Assembly: GCA_018398585.1 (NCBI GenBank)
Contig: JAGTTD010000020.1
Span: 21,548,350 to 21,612,349, forward strand
Length of the DNA: 64,000 bases
Reading direction: 5' to 3'
DNA from: Simmondsia chinensis
Taxonomy: Eukaryota > Streptophyta > Magnoliopsida > Caryophyllales > Simmondsiaceae
This document shows, in pieces, positions 1 to 11,754 of the stretch. A program made the position numbers and the translations under genes. The first letter of the stretch is position 1. The number at the start of each line of letters is the position of its first letter. The notes under the pieces are model-generated. The model searched no databases, had not been told where the DNA came from, and saw only the letters and a list, made by a program, of their open reading frames with translations.

Positions 1-270
1 TTTTGTGGGTTATACAAGCATTGATATTCATGTCCTTGACTGCTTCCATTGGGCTCTGTTTAGTTGATCTTATTGCAAGATCATATGTTTTATTTTTATG
101 AAAACTTAAAGAACATGATGTGTTCCCTTTCCTTTCTTTAAGATCTTCATTGAGACCACTAAAAATTGTAAGACATTTGACTCCATTTTTCTTGCTTACC
201 AATTGTTATAACTATTATAATTACAATTACGATAATATAATTATAATTATTGTCTTGTTGCTTTTTTAGC

Positions 271-386
271 CCAACAGGCCCTGTTCAGGGTAGCACCCTG
301 TAGAGATAAGACTACATGCATTTCACTCTCCCTAGACCCCACCTTGGCATAAGCCTTTTAGGCATTGGGTTTGTTGTTGTATTTCT
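271..386 (+). repeat. RTE/Au-type retroposon tail, truncated copy
   Basis: The sequence runs from a CCCTGTTCAGGGTAGCACCC-like core through a 'gactacatgcattt' and 'agaccccaccttggca' stretch to 'ggcattgggtttgttgttgt'. This is the tail seen at 9035-9178, 21271-21409, 37924-38040, 52047-52270 and 55320-55440. Known from plants: Au-type SINEs and RTE LINEs end in a similar GGGTTTGTTGTTG tail. No head and no clear target duplication could be seen. Confidence 0.6.
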
Positions 387-510
387 TACTTGTCGAGTTG
401 CTCTTTTATAATCTTGAAACATCCTCCACCATTGAAAAAGAAGGCTTTTCATTTATTTATCTTAATATACCTGCATAATTCAAGATGTGTTGAATAGCCA
501 TCTCATTTAA

Positions 511-686
511 TTTTTTTTTATTTTTTTTTTTCAACATATAGTAAGGAAGCCATGTGCTGTACAGAGGGACAACCCTCCCCAAAGCCCCTTAAATCCATTC
601 CCCATAATGAAGGTGGGATTTGATCTCAGGTCTCAAGCACCACCTCCAACTAAGACAACATGTGCTAAGCTAGTTGGCATCTTCAC
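511..686 (-). mobile_element. tRNA-derived SINE candidate
   Basis: Read on the minus strand, it begins with an A-box-like 'gccaactagcttagcacatg' and has a B-box-like 'gacctgagatcaaatccc' 50-60 bases later, then ends in an A-rich run (T-rich on + at 511-530). Imperfect direct repeats flank it: CCATCTCATTTAA at 498-510 and CCATCATTTAA at 687-697. This fits a SINE insertion upstream of the first visible EXS exon. Confidence 0.55.
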
Positions 687-962
687 CCATCATTTAAGAT
701 AGTATCTTCACTTAAGACAACATTTCTAGACACAACTGGACAGAGTCAGCTTTTATTCTGAATCAGTTGGGATTGTAATGTGAAGAATTTTCTTAAGTTG
801 ATCTACAGTTGGTCGATTGTTTAACCGGCTTAGGCTTTATTTTTCTTCAATTCTTATTCTGCTATGTTTGATGATGTGATTACCACGCATATCACTTGAG
901 GTTGTACTTGTAGAACTTTTGTAATATTTGACACAAAAATGTTATGGTGTTTGTGTATCCAG

Positions 963-3900
963 GCAATATCATTTCCTGATTTCTTCTTGGCTGATATTTT
1001 GACATCCATGGCAAAGGTGCGAGCTTTATTTGACTCGAGAGTGCATTTTGTTGTCATTCTAATATATCACTTGAGAATCAATGAAATTATGTGATAGAGA
1101 TAAAATTCAGTTATTTCCTATTTATTAAGCACAAGGCCACTCAGAGTTTAAGTACATGGATACTTAGTTCATTGAGCACTAGGCTATTCAACCATCCTCC
1201 TAGGATCATTTTGCCTAGGAACTCTTTCGGTTGGGCACATGGATGCTTAATCTCTATCTCTATGTGTAAGGACTTGGACTTGACGCCTAATGAAGCATCA
1301 GATCCAGGGTAGTATGCATGCATAATTCCCAAATTTTGACCATGAAATAATATCACCGCATCTGAAAGGAAATCTCTTTAATAATCACATTCGCTCAACA
1401 AATTGGAACACTGTATAGTTTTTGTTATTTTCTCTTTCTTCTTTAATCAATTTTCTCTTAGACGTGGAGACTCTGGATACAGAAATTTCGTGGACAACCT
1501 CTTGGCCCAGCTCAAAATGCTCCTTTTCTGTGACAACACGAATTGCACGAGCAAAAAAAAAAAAGATAATAAAAATAGGCATTTCATGCACTATGCATGT
1601 TGTCCATGCACATACAAACAAAAAGAAAAAGAAAATAAATGCTTTCGTGCCATTTAGATGACCCAACTGGCATCCATTTGATGGAAAGAGTGGAGGGACA
1701 ACACTGAAAGTTTGTGGACGCAATTACCAATGACATGATAGACTTTGGGATTAATAACTGACCGGTTTTTTTATGGGGTAAGGTAGTTGTTTTAGGAGTT
1801 CTTGGATTAAGAGCTTTGGAAGCTTTCTGTACATATCATCTGTAGATTTGCAGAGGGATTGGAGGCCTTTATGTTATAGATTTTGAGATTTTATTTGAGG
1901 ATTGAGCACCTCTCTTAATAATATTTCTTTCTGCGATTAGAAAAAATGGTTGACCACTAGATAGTGGTTTTCAAGTTTGGCTAAATTCTAGATGCAAATT
2001 ACTGTATATAAAAAGTTGAACCTCTCTGGGCTATCAATGCATGGCTTGCTTATTCAGGTATATGGGTCTTTAATAAACTTACAGAGACTCCGTGGCATTA
2101 GATTTTGAATATGGCGATATAATATGTACCCCCTAGTGGAGATAAAGGGTAACGGTTAAAGATCTAGACTTAGGATATTTGCTGATAATTTGAATTATTG
2201 TAAATTTTATTTTTTAGGATATAATTTTAGTTGGGATTACGTTAGGCTTAGAATTTGATTGTTATTAGCTTTCTTTGGTATTATTAAATTAGGAGTTTGT
2301 TAGTTTTTGTTTAGGAGTTTATTTTTATATATGATTCTATTTTATTTATTTATTTTTTTAATAAGTACTGATGTAATTAGAGCCTAAAGGCAGTTCATTA
2401 GACTATTGAATATAAAAATCTGTTTATTCTATTTCTTAAGCATGGGGTTGCTGAAAGCTAAATATATACATGGCTATTTAATCGTCCTCCTAGGCAAAAA
2501 GAATGCCTAGGAATCCTCTCGATTAGGCACATAGTTGCTTAATCTCTGTCACCCCCTGTGATCAAGGACTTTCTTTAATGTGGACTGTGGTCCTATTCAA
2601 GCCATCTTGCATAAATGATATTAACTCATTGGATCCTGAGACATGAAGACCGGTCAAACCAAGCAGTGGGCCCTTAAATTCTAGGAAGCCAAAATTATAC
2701 GGTCCTTAATTTTCCATAAACATAAATGTCTATTTTATAATTTATTTATTAATATTTATACTGCTAAAATATTTAACATATAGTATATATGAAAGGCTCC
2801 ATTTTTGATATCCTTTTCGAGCCTAAAACCCTCTGAACGGCCTTGGACCAGGCCTGATTATTGAGTGTACAATTGATTCTTAACAGTGGTAATTTAGCTT
2901 GGGAGTATGTACATGTGATATTTTATGATTGGTTTAGGATGTGTACCCAAATAGAGGCACAACAATATTATCTATTATCATCATAATGTTATTGGTTGAA
3001 TCACAATAATAAGTTTGATACAAGTTTTTCTCATCTATTACCCGCTCATTTTTTTTCATCTTGTTTCATTCCCTTTGTCTCCCTCTCTCCTCGATGTTGC
3101 TTCTTCTCTCTCGTGCTCTTTCTCCTCCTTTTCATATCAGCCGACATGGGCCGGTGATGATGTTTGATCTTGTCATTTCTTAGTTCCATTAACAAATTTA
3201 TGAGTTTTAGGGCTTGTTTGCACTTTTTGGGCTTTTAGAAATTAAAACCTGGGTTTTACAAACGAGTTTTTCTTAATTTTTTGTTCCCTATTTTTAGTTC
3301 TCACTCAAACTAGGAAGAAACTGAAAAAAGTATTAAAAAACAAGAGAAAATCGTTTCCAAGATGATGGTTTATGGTTTCTGAAAAACCAAAAACTATAGA
3401 CAGAAATTGATACAAGCCTAGTTTCTTCTGGGTTTAATAATCTTTTCTGGTTTTGGTGCAGGTTTTTTCCGATTTGGAGCGTTCTGTCTGTCGTATGGTC
3501 CATCGTCAGGTTCGTGCCTTCATGCTTGATTAGCCTTTATCCTTTTCTTTTTAACTTGTTCTACAGAAATTGTGGAAAATTGATGAGGTTTTGCTGTAAC
3601 ATTGATTTGCTAAATCTAAGAGATCCTTAATGCATAAACTATGATTCAGAATTCTTCCAAAATATTAATTTAAATATATAGAGCTGATGCAAAAAGAAGG
3701 CTGATTGCACTCAGTGATGCCATCTACACCCAGGGTCACCCGCATAATCCTTCCAAGACCAAGCAAGGCTTGGGGTAGTGGTGATGATTGCTGGGGGCCA
3801 AAAGACACCATCCGGGGTTGAATCACACTAGTAGCAAAAACCCCACCCCCTCCTTACCATCCTAAAAGAAATATATATATTATTCTTCCAAGAAGTAAAA

Positions 3901-6900
3901 CTAGTGCAAAGATGAGGCCAAACCAGATCCTCACTCTCCCAGCCCATTGGCTGCCGTCCATGCCTAGAACCGCCCTTGTCAATTCTTCTTCGTGGTTGTA
4001 TCCTGTTCTTCAGAAAAGTTTGGCGGCATGGTTTGGTGGTGCTTCTGACCAAAATTTCATAACAAGGGTCTGAATGAGCCAAGCTGGCTTAAGAGCCCTT
4101 GCGAGTTGATTCGTCATAAAAATTGAAAGGCTTGCTCTTCATGAGCTTGAGCCAAGCGAAGACTGCTCGTTTAGTTGAACGAGACGAGCCCAGGCCTAGT
4201 AAAGCTCAAGCTTGTATCCTCGCTAGCCTAAACAAGTCTAAATGAGTCCCTTTTAATTCAATATATTAGTCTAAAAATGCCTACTCGAGTCAAGTTCAAG
4301 CCTATATGAGCCCAAATGAGCATAAATCAAGCTCAATCAGCTGAGTTAAGCCCGCCTATGACAAGCCGAGCTTGAGCTTGAATTTTTAAGATCGGCGAAC
4401 TTCGAGCCTTGCCTGGTTGAGCTAAATGCTGACAAGCCCAGCCTTGAGCTTGAGAAGCTCAGGCTCAATTTGGTTAATATACACACCTATTTAGAGAACA
4501 TGGAATACCAAACTAGATCTTCCCTCTCCTAGTCGTTCTCTAGCTTCTACCACTACATCCGGTTCAAAGAGGCTATTCAAAGAGGCTACAATGTAAATTT
4601 TTCTTTTACATTATGAAGTTCTCAGAATATACCTGCACTGACATAGTCGTTAATCTGATATTCTAATACCATCTTCCATTACTGAAGCGCCTTTTGGCTA
4701 GAAACTTACTGTGTATGTGTATGGTTATGTAATCATGCTCTTGTTTAAGAAGGGCAAAACTGGATTTGGTCTACTTATTGTTTTCTTTGTAGGTCGCGAC
4801 TATTGCGTGGTTCGAAGCTGATTCCGTTTGTGGCAGCCATTCTGTTGGGATTCCATTGGTGCTTGTACTTCCTTACCTTTTTCGTCTCTTCCAATGTCTA
4901 CGCCAATACAAGGATACTAGAGAGAGGTCAAGTCTCTTCAATGGTAAACTCATAGGACTTGCATTCTTATGCTATGTGTGATCAATTATATGCTGTGTTT
5001 CTATTGCCCAATCCTTGTAGTAGACTACAAATTTGACTAACTGTTATTGTTTTTCCTTATTTACTTTTTTCTGATAAAAATCAGAAATAATATTAAGAAA
5101 GAAAGAATGTACAAATAGTTAAGGGCGGGCTATTCTCAAATATCAAAAAATTAAAAACTAATAACATACAACCCTCCAATCCGTTTGTAAATAGGCCAAG
5201 GCTATGTCACTGAAACCCCAAAACTCTTTATCCAAAGAGCTCCTAAAAGGACCACCTTATCCCATAAGTAATTTGCTTGTGTCTATTGGTCTTGAAAATC
5301 CTGTCATTCCTTTATAGCTAAATACCCCTAAGAATCACAATATTGGCTGTGGAAAATAACATTAAAATGTCTTTCTTCCTTATGCCATGGAACTTGAACA
5401 CATATTCCTCCTTATTTATGTTTGGAGAGGTAATATTGATTCCCCCCCCCCCTCTCTTCTTTCTTTGACATAGGGTGTGATTTGGTTAACTTGGATACAT
5501 TGTTTCCAACAATGAAGAAAATTGATAATGGCAGGAATTTTTTGGAACTTGCCTCTGAAAACCGAGGATCAGTTGATCATGAAATAGCAGTACAAACAAA
5601 TTTGGCACTTGGCATTTCATGCATGTCCTCTGATGGGGTTGTAGGGGTTGACCTTAACTTCAAATATGCTGTTTGCTGGTGCCGTCATTGTTCCCATGAA
5701 GTGGAGTATCTGAATATATGAACGTTTTGTTTATTTTTTTTCTTCCTGATAATTAGTGACCGAGTCACGATATAAAGCAGGCAACTCGAACAAGTGAACC
5801 CTGAGTCAACCCGTAAAAGAACGTGAATCAGAACAGCAAAACAATAAACAGGAATACAAGCAAAAACAGACAAAATGCAACAAGCCTTAAACACCACTAG
5901 GGAAGACCATGAACTTTTCGTTTATGATTTGTGTAATTACGTGTATATTGTTATTAATACAAAAGAGGTTCTAATTGCGGACGGCGAAGGGGCGGGTGAA
6001 ATCCATTACCCTCGGGTACCCGCCCTATATGGGTATAAGTGAGGTGGGTAGCGGGTACGGTATAGTGTTATACCTACCCGCCCCGCTTAATACCCACCCC
6101 GCCTTGCCTTATATCCACCACAACTCCTCCACTTTGTATCTAATTAACTTTCAAATTGAAAAATATATCTTAAATTTAATTATCTAAATTATTTATCGAT
6201 GTTATAAAAAAAATATAATTGAATTTTTAAAAATCATATTGAATAATTAATATGGGCGGGTATGAATAATTGTTTTATACCCATATTAGGGTGGGTACGA
6301 GGTACCTATTGGATACCCGCGGGTAATTGAGTGGGGTATGGGTATGGGTTTGTACTTGTTAGGGTGGGTATAGGTATCCATTTTTATACCAGTGGCAGGT
6401 AACAGGGCGGATATGGGTATGGATTTGGGTGGCGGGTATGACCCCCCGTATCCGCCCCGCCCCGCCCCACCCTATTGCCATCCTTAGGTCTGATATCATA
6501 TTAAAAAACCATCCTGGAAACTTAACAACCTGTTTGGCATGGTTTTCTATTTGAAATTTTGCTCTTTTAGAAACTATAAACCATATTTTGGAATTGAATT
6601 TTTCTAAGTTTTAGTTTCCTTTTTTTAATCGTTTTTTTCCTAATTTAAGGGAAAACTAAAAAAGGAAAACCAAAAACTTGTTTTTAAAACCTAATTTTTA
6701 GTTTCTCAAATACCAAAAACTGTTAAGCCCTGATCTATTTACTAAATGATCAAACACGATTTTGCCCTCCCAAGTTCTAACATTATCGCAACTATGATAT
6801 AATGCTCTATCAATTTGACAATGTAAACTTTCTTCAATATATAAAGAAAGAAAGTTGGTTAGAATGCTATTTGTTGTAATTGTGATAGTTTGCCAGGGTA

Positions 6901-9705
6901 AAAATGTTAATGGCAGAGTAACTTTATAAAATTTATGGCTATTATTCACTATAAGTTACAGAGTTACTCTGATAATAACAGTTTTTGCTTTGTCAATAAC
7001 AACACTCTAGTTCTATACTCAGTAATTATAATTGATTTTCTATTGCTTTTCTGAGTTTAGATTGTATGCAAATTGCGCATTGTACTAATTGTATTTGCAT
7101 ACGCATTTTTTCAGCTTTAAAATATTCAACGGCAGTACCAGTGATTTTCCTTTCGGCTCTCAAATACCATGTCTTCCCTGATAAGTGGACGAACATTTAT
7201 CGGCCATTGTGGTTGATTTCAAGTGTTTTGAACTCTATGTACTCGTTTTACTGGGACGTCACTCGCGATTGGGACTTGAGGTATGTTGCCGCCTTATTGC
7301 CGCTTTAACCAAAGAATGAGCAAAAGTTAAGGACAACATGTCTTAATAATAACATAAAGCTTTCCAATCCCTCTACTGTGTCAGCGAAGCCCCAAAGCCT
7401 CTTTGCCCGAAAAGGTCCTAAAAAGATCATATTTTCCCATAAGAATTTTTCATTGCTGGATATGGACATTTCAAAGTTCTTGGGTGCGAAGAACAACCTT
7501 ATCGTCTTTAGTCTTTCTTACGCTATAAACTAATCAGAAAAAGGAATTGAGATACTGGGTTGTGGCACATTAGGAAATCCAAGGATGGAGACTCTTAACC
7601 AATCTTGGGCTATCTCACATGAGAATAGCCTGCACGTTGTGAAAATAAATGATGGCGCGTTTCCCATTCTCTAGAACCTCGTTTCATAGATCCTTGGAGA
7701 CAAAGTTGTAAAAGGTTTCCGTCTCCCGAGGCAATTTTGAGTGTTAAGCTTGTTAAAAGGTAAAGACCGCGTAAATGCCTTAATTCTGATGGGTACTCTA
7801 GCTTTCCAAATGTAAGAACATAAGGGAAAAAATGGAAATTGATTATGTAATGTAAAATTTGGGAAAAAGAGTTACTAGTAAAAGTGCCCAACCCATTGAA
7901 CATCTAACCTCTCTTATCAGTTGGCGAAACATGCGTACCTAATCCAAAGTGTGGCTTAATTATATTAATTCATGTAGTTCTTGTGTAATAAGATTCTTGG
8001 GAAGGCGCAAGTTCCAAAATAGCGAGTCACCCACGTAAGCCACTGGGGTCTGGAAGTGACCGGAGAACCATGAACAAGTGATAGAACTGATAAAGCATAT
8101 TAGACAACCCATTTTCTGCCCGAATTTAGTATCTCAATCTGATAAAATTGCTTGTTCTTGAATCTTGATTTGTACAACGTTATTTTTCTCTTGTGACAGA
8201 ATTTTGATCGTAAACTGCATGAACTTATGGTAATAGCTATGGGGCCTGTGGCGTGATTATCGATCTTCTAATGCTATTATATCTGTTCTTCTTACAGTTG
8301 CTTCACTCGGATTTTCAAGTTTGGAAAGCCAAGTATCTGCTCGCATCTATTGTATGGACGGAGATGGGTGCGTTCAACATCTCTCCATCTTCTCACTGAT
8401 TAGGAATGATAATGGGTCGAAAGAAAAAAAGAAACGAAAGATAATGGGTCGAGTTTGGCTCCACCCATCCACTTGACATATAACCCGAATCCGGAGAAAC
8501 TGATTGTATTAGAACTCAACCCAAATCTGTATCCGTTGGATGAAACAGATATTTCACCCAAATACAAAAACCATTTAAATCCAAGAACCAATATTTCAAT
8601 AGTGTGATCTAAAATTTGTTCTATTATTTCTTATTTCTCAAATATTATTGATGGCTCGGATTTGTGTTTGATGGTGGGTCGGATGTGACCTGTTCCAAAG
8701 CCAATCAGACCCCTAACTTGATTATGCACATTTAAAATCTAGATCCATTTAGAGTGAACATTAACATCAAAACCCGAAATAAATGATGTGGATTGGATGG
8801 ATATCCAATGAACTCAGTGCGGGTGAAATTGACATTCCATAGTTGGCTGCTTAACTCTCACTCTGCAATCCAACTCCTAGCATTTAGCAGCATCTGTGTT
8901 ACAGGAAGTATTACAGGAGAAGAGTTTATGCGTAATCAGACTTTTGCTTGCATGCTTGTATGTCTAGTATTGCTTTATTTAATTTGACTTTGATTTTGAC
9001 TTAATTTTATAAATATTGTTCCGGTTTTGCTTTTTGGGGGTTGAGGACCTTCGAAACAGCCTCCCTTTGGGTTAGCCGCCTTTAGGGATAAGGTGTAAGA
9101 CTGCATACATTTCAAACACACAGACCCTGCCTTGGCAGGGGAGCCTTTTAGGCACGGGTTTGTTTTGGTGGTTGTAGAATTTCTAATCTGGTTAGAATTA
9201 TAATTCTCAATATTCTGATTTTCTTAGAATTATAATTCTCAAGATTCCGATTTTCTTATTTCATAGTAGGTTCAAGGTACCTACACTATAAATAGGATCC
9301 TTATACAACTTATTAAGAAGACTTTGAATGAATTGAATCCTAGAGTTTATCGGCGGACTTATAAATTATTTTAATTCTTTTCTGCTACATCACTTACTCA
9401 TTGTTGCCAATGAATTGGAAAAAAAAAAAAAATTAATAATAAAACAGGTATATATCTGGGTGATAGGAAGCAATCTAATACTAAGATGCACATGGACATA
9501 CAAGCTCTCGGCTCATCTCCGCCATAACTACCTCACTGTCTTTACCATAACTGCTCTCGAGATCTTCCGGAGGTTTCAGTGGTCGTTTTTCCGGGTCGAG
9601 AACGAGTGGAACAAGATGAATTCCAAGTCACACATTCAGTTATCCGAGACCGATAACCCGAGTGAAGAAGATAGGTTATTGAACTCTGCAAACCGCCATG
9701 TATAG
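963..9705 (+). CDS. EXS-domain (ERD1/XPR1/SYG1) membrane protein, 3' part
   Basis: Six exons can be joined by GT-AG introns in one frame: 963-1016, 3462-3509, 4793-4943, 7115-7280, 8298-8367 and 9448-9705 (stop TAG). They encode 248 residues of the C-terminal part; the start and earlier exons lie before base 1. The reading shows family hallmarks: FPDFFLADILTSM, the AWFEADSVCGSHS stretch, FYWDVTRDWDL, and RCTWTYKLSAHLRHN near the end. Hydrophobic segments around IPLVLVLPYLFRLF, LWLISSVLNSMYSF and IWVIGSNLILR are membrane spans. It resembles the short plant EXS proteins lacking an SPX domain (Arabidopsis At5g35730/At2g32295 type). Known of the family: XPR1 exports phosphate and yeast Erd1 acts in the Golgi, so a phosphate-related endomembrane role is inferred, not shown. 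The C-terminus is hydrophilic and acidic (SETDNPSEEDR). The introns hold LINE, SINE and hAT-like debris but all splice sites look intact. Confidence 0.93.
1017..3461 (+). other. EXS intron with repeat debris
   Basis: This 2.4-kb intron (donor GTGCGA, acceptor GGTGCAG) holds no coding exon I can support. A diverged dispersed repeat occurs twice: about 1133-1280 and 2443-2580 both carry 'cctcctagg', 'ttgcctaggaa' or 'tgcctaggaat', and 'cttaatctct'. A short L1-like LINE tail on the + strand is likely at about 1741-1925 (a 'cagagggattggaggcc' block resembling the minus-strand L1 tail at 7340-7370). An AT-rich inverted-repeat element lies at about 3205-3425, with 'agggcttgttt' at one end and 'acaagcct' at the other. 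Confidence 0.5.
3722..4490. repeat. SINE-like block followed by a GAGC-motif array
   Basis: At 3756-3830 the order 'ggcttggggtagtggtg' then 'ccggggttgaatcacac' resembles pol III A and B boxes, so a tRNA-type SINE is possible. From about 4076 to 4490 the sequence is a dense array of AGCTTGAGC/GAGCC-type repeats on both strands, of the same style as the hAT-type element at 24768-25165. I could not fix the ends or a target duplication. All of it lies in EXS introns around the exon at 4793. Confidence 0.4.
5060..5440 (-). pseudogene. L1-type LINE 3'-end remnant
   Basis: Read on the minus strand, broken frames give pieces in the order RIFK, WSF, GFQ and FTNGLEGCMLL. This resembles the C-terminal end of plant L1 reverse-transcriptase ORFs and the better preserved copy at 7305-8060 (ADTVEGLESFMLL). 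Multiple stops and frame changes make it non-functional. It lies inside the EXS intron 4944-7114. Confidence 0.5.
5482..5721 (+). CDS. Orphan ORF, possible captured exon
   Basis: An open frame of 79 residues starts just after a C-rich tract and an acceptor-like 'tttgacatag'. Its composition looks protein-like (NLDTLFPTMKKIDNG, then FLELASENRGSVDHEIAVQ) and unlike the AT-rich intron around it. I do not recognise the family. It sits in an EXS intron and does not fit the EXS frame, so it is either a chance ORF, an alternative exon or a gene fragment carried by a transposon. Confidence 0.25.
   Translation: MVNLDTLFPTMKKIDNGRNFLELASENRGSVDHEIAVQTNLALGISCMSSDGVVGVDLNFKYAVCWCRHCSHEVEYLNI
5973..6487. 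mobile_element. GGGTACCC-array hAT-like element candidate
   Basis: The block is filled with GGGTACCC/GCGGGTA-type motifs on both strands at its two ends, with an AT-rich centre. The right end 'ccctattgccatcctta' is like the 'ttgccaccccta' ends of plant hAT non-autonomous elements. Flanks AGGTTCTA and AGGTCTGA are a weak 8-bp duplication (three mismatches). It lies in the EXS intron 4944-7114. Confidence 0.45.
6530..6735. repeat. Short inverted-repeat element
   Basis: One end reads 'cctgtttggcatggttttc' and the other 'ataccaaaaactgttaagcc', which pair imperfectly. The interior is A/T runs. Similar blocks occur at about 3205-3425, 18560-18680 and 31290-31520. No coding capacity. Confidence 0.4.
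7305..8060 (-). pseudogene. L1-type LINE remnant (zf-RVT region)
   Basis: Nearly the whole EXS intron 7281-8297 is a decayed L1-type LINE in antisense. Minus-strand frames contain a KARVP-like block (frameshifted), a zf-RVT-like stretch and, at 7340-7490, WENMIFLGPFRAKRLWGF followed by the LESFMLL end. Compared with intact plant L1 ORF2 C-termini there are several frameshifts and stops. Only the 3' end of the element is present, as expected for 5'-truncated LINE insertions. Confidence 0.6.
9035..9178 (+). repeat. RTE/Au-type retroposon tail
   Basis: The order 'gggggttgaggacctt', 'gaaacagcctccctttggg', 'aaggtgtaagactgcata', 'agaccctgccttggcagggg' and 'ggcacgggtttgttttgg' matches the shared tail of the 5S-headed SINE (21271-21409) and the RTE LINEs (52047-52270, 55320-55440). 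It lies in the last EXS intron (8368-9447). No 5S head precedes it. Confidence 0.65.
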
Positions 9706-9989
9706 GGAGTTCTTGAAAGAGATATTATTGTTATTATTCATTTTAGACATTTTTTTTGTTATGAGAAGAGAAAAAAGGAAGGAAAAGAATTGCTCCCATT
9801 TTTGTTCTGGAGGTGTAAATTTACTTGGTGTCATTTTTTTGGTTGTTTTGATGATTCTTTTTGATGTGCACATTGGGATATATAGATAATGGTAGCCTCT
9901 CTTTGGACCTATTTTTGTGGTGATTGCAAATGAACCGAACGTTTGGTGAACTCATGTTGGAAATTGCAAGGGTTTGGCCATTCTTGTTT

Positions 9990-10390
9990 TGAAGGCTCGA
10001 AGGCTTATTGGGGCGAGCTTGATTGAATTCAATAAGCCTAACGAGCTAAGTTTGCTCAGAGATTATTTGACTTGTTAATTTCTGCAAACAATTTGATCGG
10101 GGGTGTTAATGGTCAATATTGACTCGAAAATGGTTTCATAATCACGTGATAGTAACTCGAATAGCTCGTCTTAGTAATAAGCTTGATTTGATAGTAAGCT
10201 CGCTCGGTTCATCTTGATTAGGTAAGCTAGTCAAGTCAAGTATCGAACATGCTAATATCTTATAGAATTATTTTTCAAAAATAAAGGTATTCGTTAAAAG
10301 TTTGGTTCAAACTTGATCTCGATAAGTCATATCGAGCTTGAGTTCGAAGGGGGGATGTGGCTTGATTTGGCCGGTTTGCAGCCCTAAATG
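9990..10390. repeat. AGCTCG/GAGCTT motif-array element
   Basis: The stretch between the EXS gene and the chromovirus is rich in GAGCTTGA, AGCTCGTC and TCGAGC-type words on both strands and ends with 'gccggtttgcagcccta', like the ends of the hAT-type motif-array elements further right. Target duplication not found. Confidence 0.35.
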
Positions 10391-10742
10391 TAACACTTCT
10401 CAATGTAAAATGTCTTGGGTTTGATCATTACTCAAAATTGTTTTATGTCAACAATTTTCAATGAAAATTCACTAATTTTAGCAAATGTTACCTGGTTGAT
10501 TAAATGTTTTTAACATCATAATATATAAGTGATAAATTTTTTGAATTTCATGATGCCTTATTGTAAGACCCGTGACACTCCGGACCGGGGCACAGGTGTG
10601 CGCCTTGCGCCTGTGCCGTGTCAAATGGGCTGCCAATGATTGGCATTGTGTGAACAAGGTGCGCACTCAGTTAAGAGTGCATTAGGCCTCCACGGACCAA
10701 GGCCTAAGTGACGGACAAAGTGGGAACCGAGACGGACGCGGT

Positions 10743-11105
10743 CCCAAGACAGTGTCATGACAAGGGTCTGGCACGACCCAAGACAGTGTCATGACAAGGG
10801 TCCGGCACGACCCAAGACAGTGTCATGACAAGGGTCCGGCACGACCCAAGACAGTGTCATGACAAGGGTCCGGCACGACCCAAGACAGTGTCATGACAAG
10901 GGTCTGGCACGACCCAAGACAGTGTCATGACAAAGGTCTGGCGCGGCCCGAGACAGTGTCATGACATAGGCGGGGCGCGACCCAAGACAGTGTCATGACA
11001 AGGGTCAGGCACGGCCCAAGACAGTGTCATGACAAGGGTCTGGCGCGACCCGAGACAGTGTCATGACATAGGCGGGGCGCGACCTAGACAGTGTCATGAC
11101 AAGGT
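10743..11105 (+). repeat. 34-bp tandem array inside the 5' LTR
   Basis: About ten and a half copies of a 34-bp unit beginning CCCAAGACAGTGTCATGACA. Each unit contains the perfect 10-bp palindrome TGTCATGACA. Variation is mostly after the palindrome (AAGGGTCCGG, AAGGGTCTGG, TAGGCGGGGC). It lies in the U3 side, upstream of the TATA box, where LTR enhancers usually sit. Confidence 0.93.
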
Positions 11106-11522
11106 CCAGGGCACGGCACTGGGCCGGCCCAAGGACACAGATGGACAGCGATAGGCACGGGCCCAGTGCAGGGCACTGGCCCGGCCCAAGCCCAAGTAGG
11201 CCCAATAAGGCCCAATGAAGCTCGACCTTACAAAATGGTAATAATAAACACGTGACACATATTAGTGACGGTTACCAAAGGAAAAGAAGCGGGAATAAGC
11301 ATTGACTAGTTCAAACGAGATAAAGGCGGGAAAATGGAAGAGTGGGCTGAGGTGGATGTAACCGCTAGTTGAAAATCAGGCGCCTAAATTAATATAAACA
11401 TGTGCTTTGACCAGCTGACCTTGTAACCGCCAAGGCATGCGTGGGAAGAGTGGAGCACGGCTTTGAAGAAAGAAGGAAAATGGCGGGAACGGTTATCCCC
11501 TTTGTTCGTGGGATGATCACGG

Positions 11523-11533
11523 CTATAAATAGA
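11523..11533 (+). promoter_or_regulatory. TATA box of the 5' LTR
   Basis: CTATAAATAGA lies about 230 bases before the end of the LTR and the ORF starts at 11755. The same sequence recurs in the right LTR at 17310-17320. Transcription start would be expected around 11555-11565. Confidence 0.7.
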
Positions 11534-11726
11534 TGTAATGAGCATTCATTTGAGGACATCTTGTAATCTCTGAAATATTAATAAGAAAAGCCTCTCCCCT
11601 TTGTGTGAAAAATTGTGTCTTTCATTTCCCTTTGAATTTCCTTTGTGTTCATCTCTTTGTTGTTGTTCGTGTTCGGGTGAGCAAACCTCACCGGGCACTT
11701 AGCTCATAAAATAACTGTGACAATTG

Positions 11727-11739
11727 TGGTATCAGAGCC
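11727..11739 (+). other. Primer-binding site (tRNA-iMet type)
   Basis: TGGTATCAGAGCC begins four bases after the left LTR and is the standard plant LTR-element primer site complementary to initiator methionine tRNA. Confidence 0.93.
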
Positions 11740-11754
11740 TTGGTTACGTGAACG

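Larger units (their letters stand above)
10562..11722 (+). repeat. 5' LTR of the chromovirus
   Basis: It starts TGTAAGACCC and ends ACTGTGACA. It holds a 34-bp tandem array (10743-11105), a TATA-like CTATAAATAGA (11523-11533) and A-rich polyadenylation-like sequence near 11574-11590. Its partner is 16349-17509 at a constant offset of 5787 bases. Confidence 0.96.

Noticed and set aside
1385..1723. 112-residue minus-strand ORF
   Set aside because: Low-complexity Phe/Lys runs in an intron, no family resemblance.
10743..11105. CRISPR-like regularly spaced repeats
   Set aside because: The 34-bp units abut without spacers, occur identically in both LTRs, and belong to a plant retrotransposon.
11005..11205. 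66-residue minus-strand ORF (also at 16792-16992)
   Set aside because: It is a by-product of the tandem array in both LTRs.
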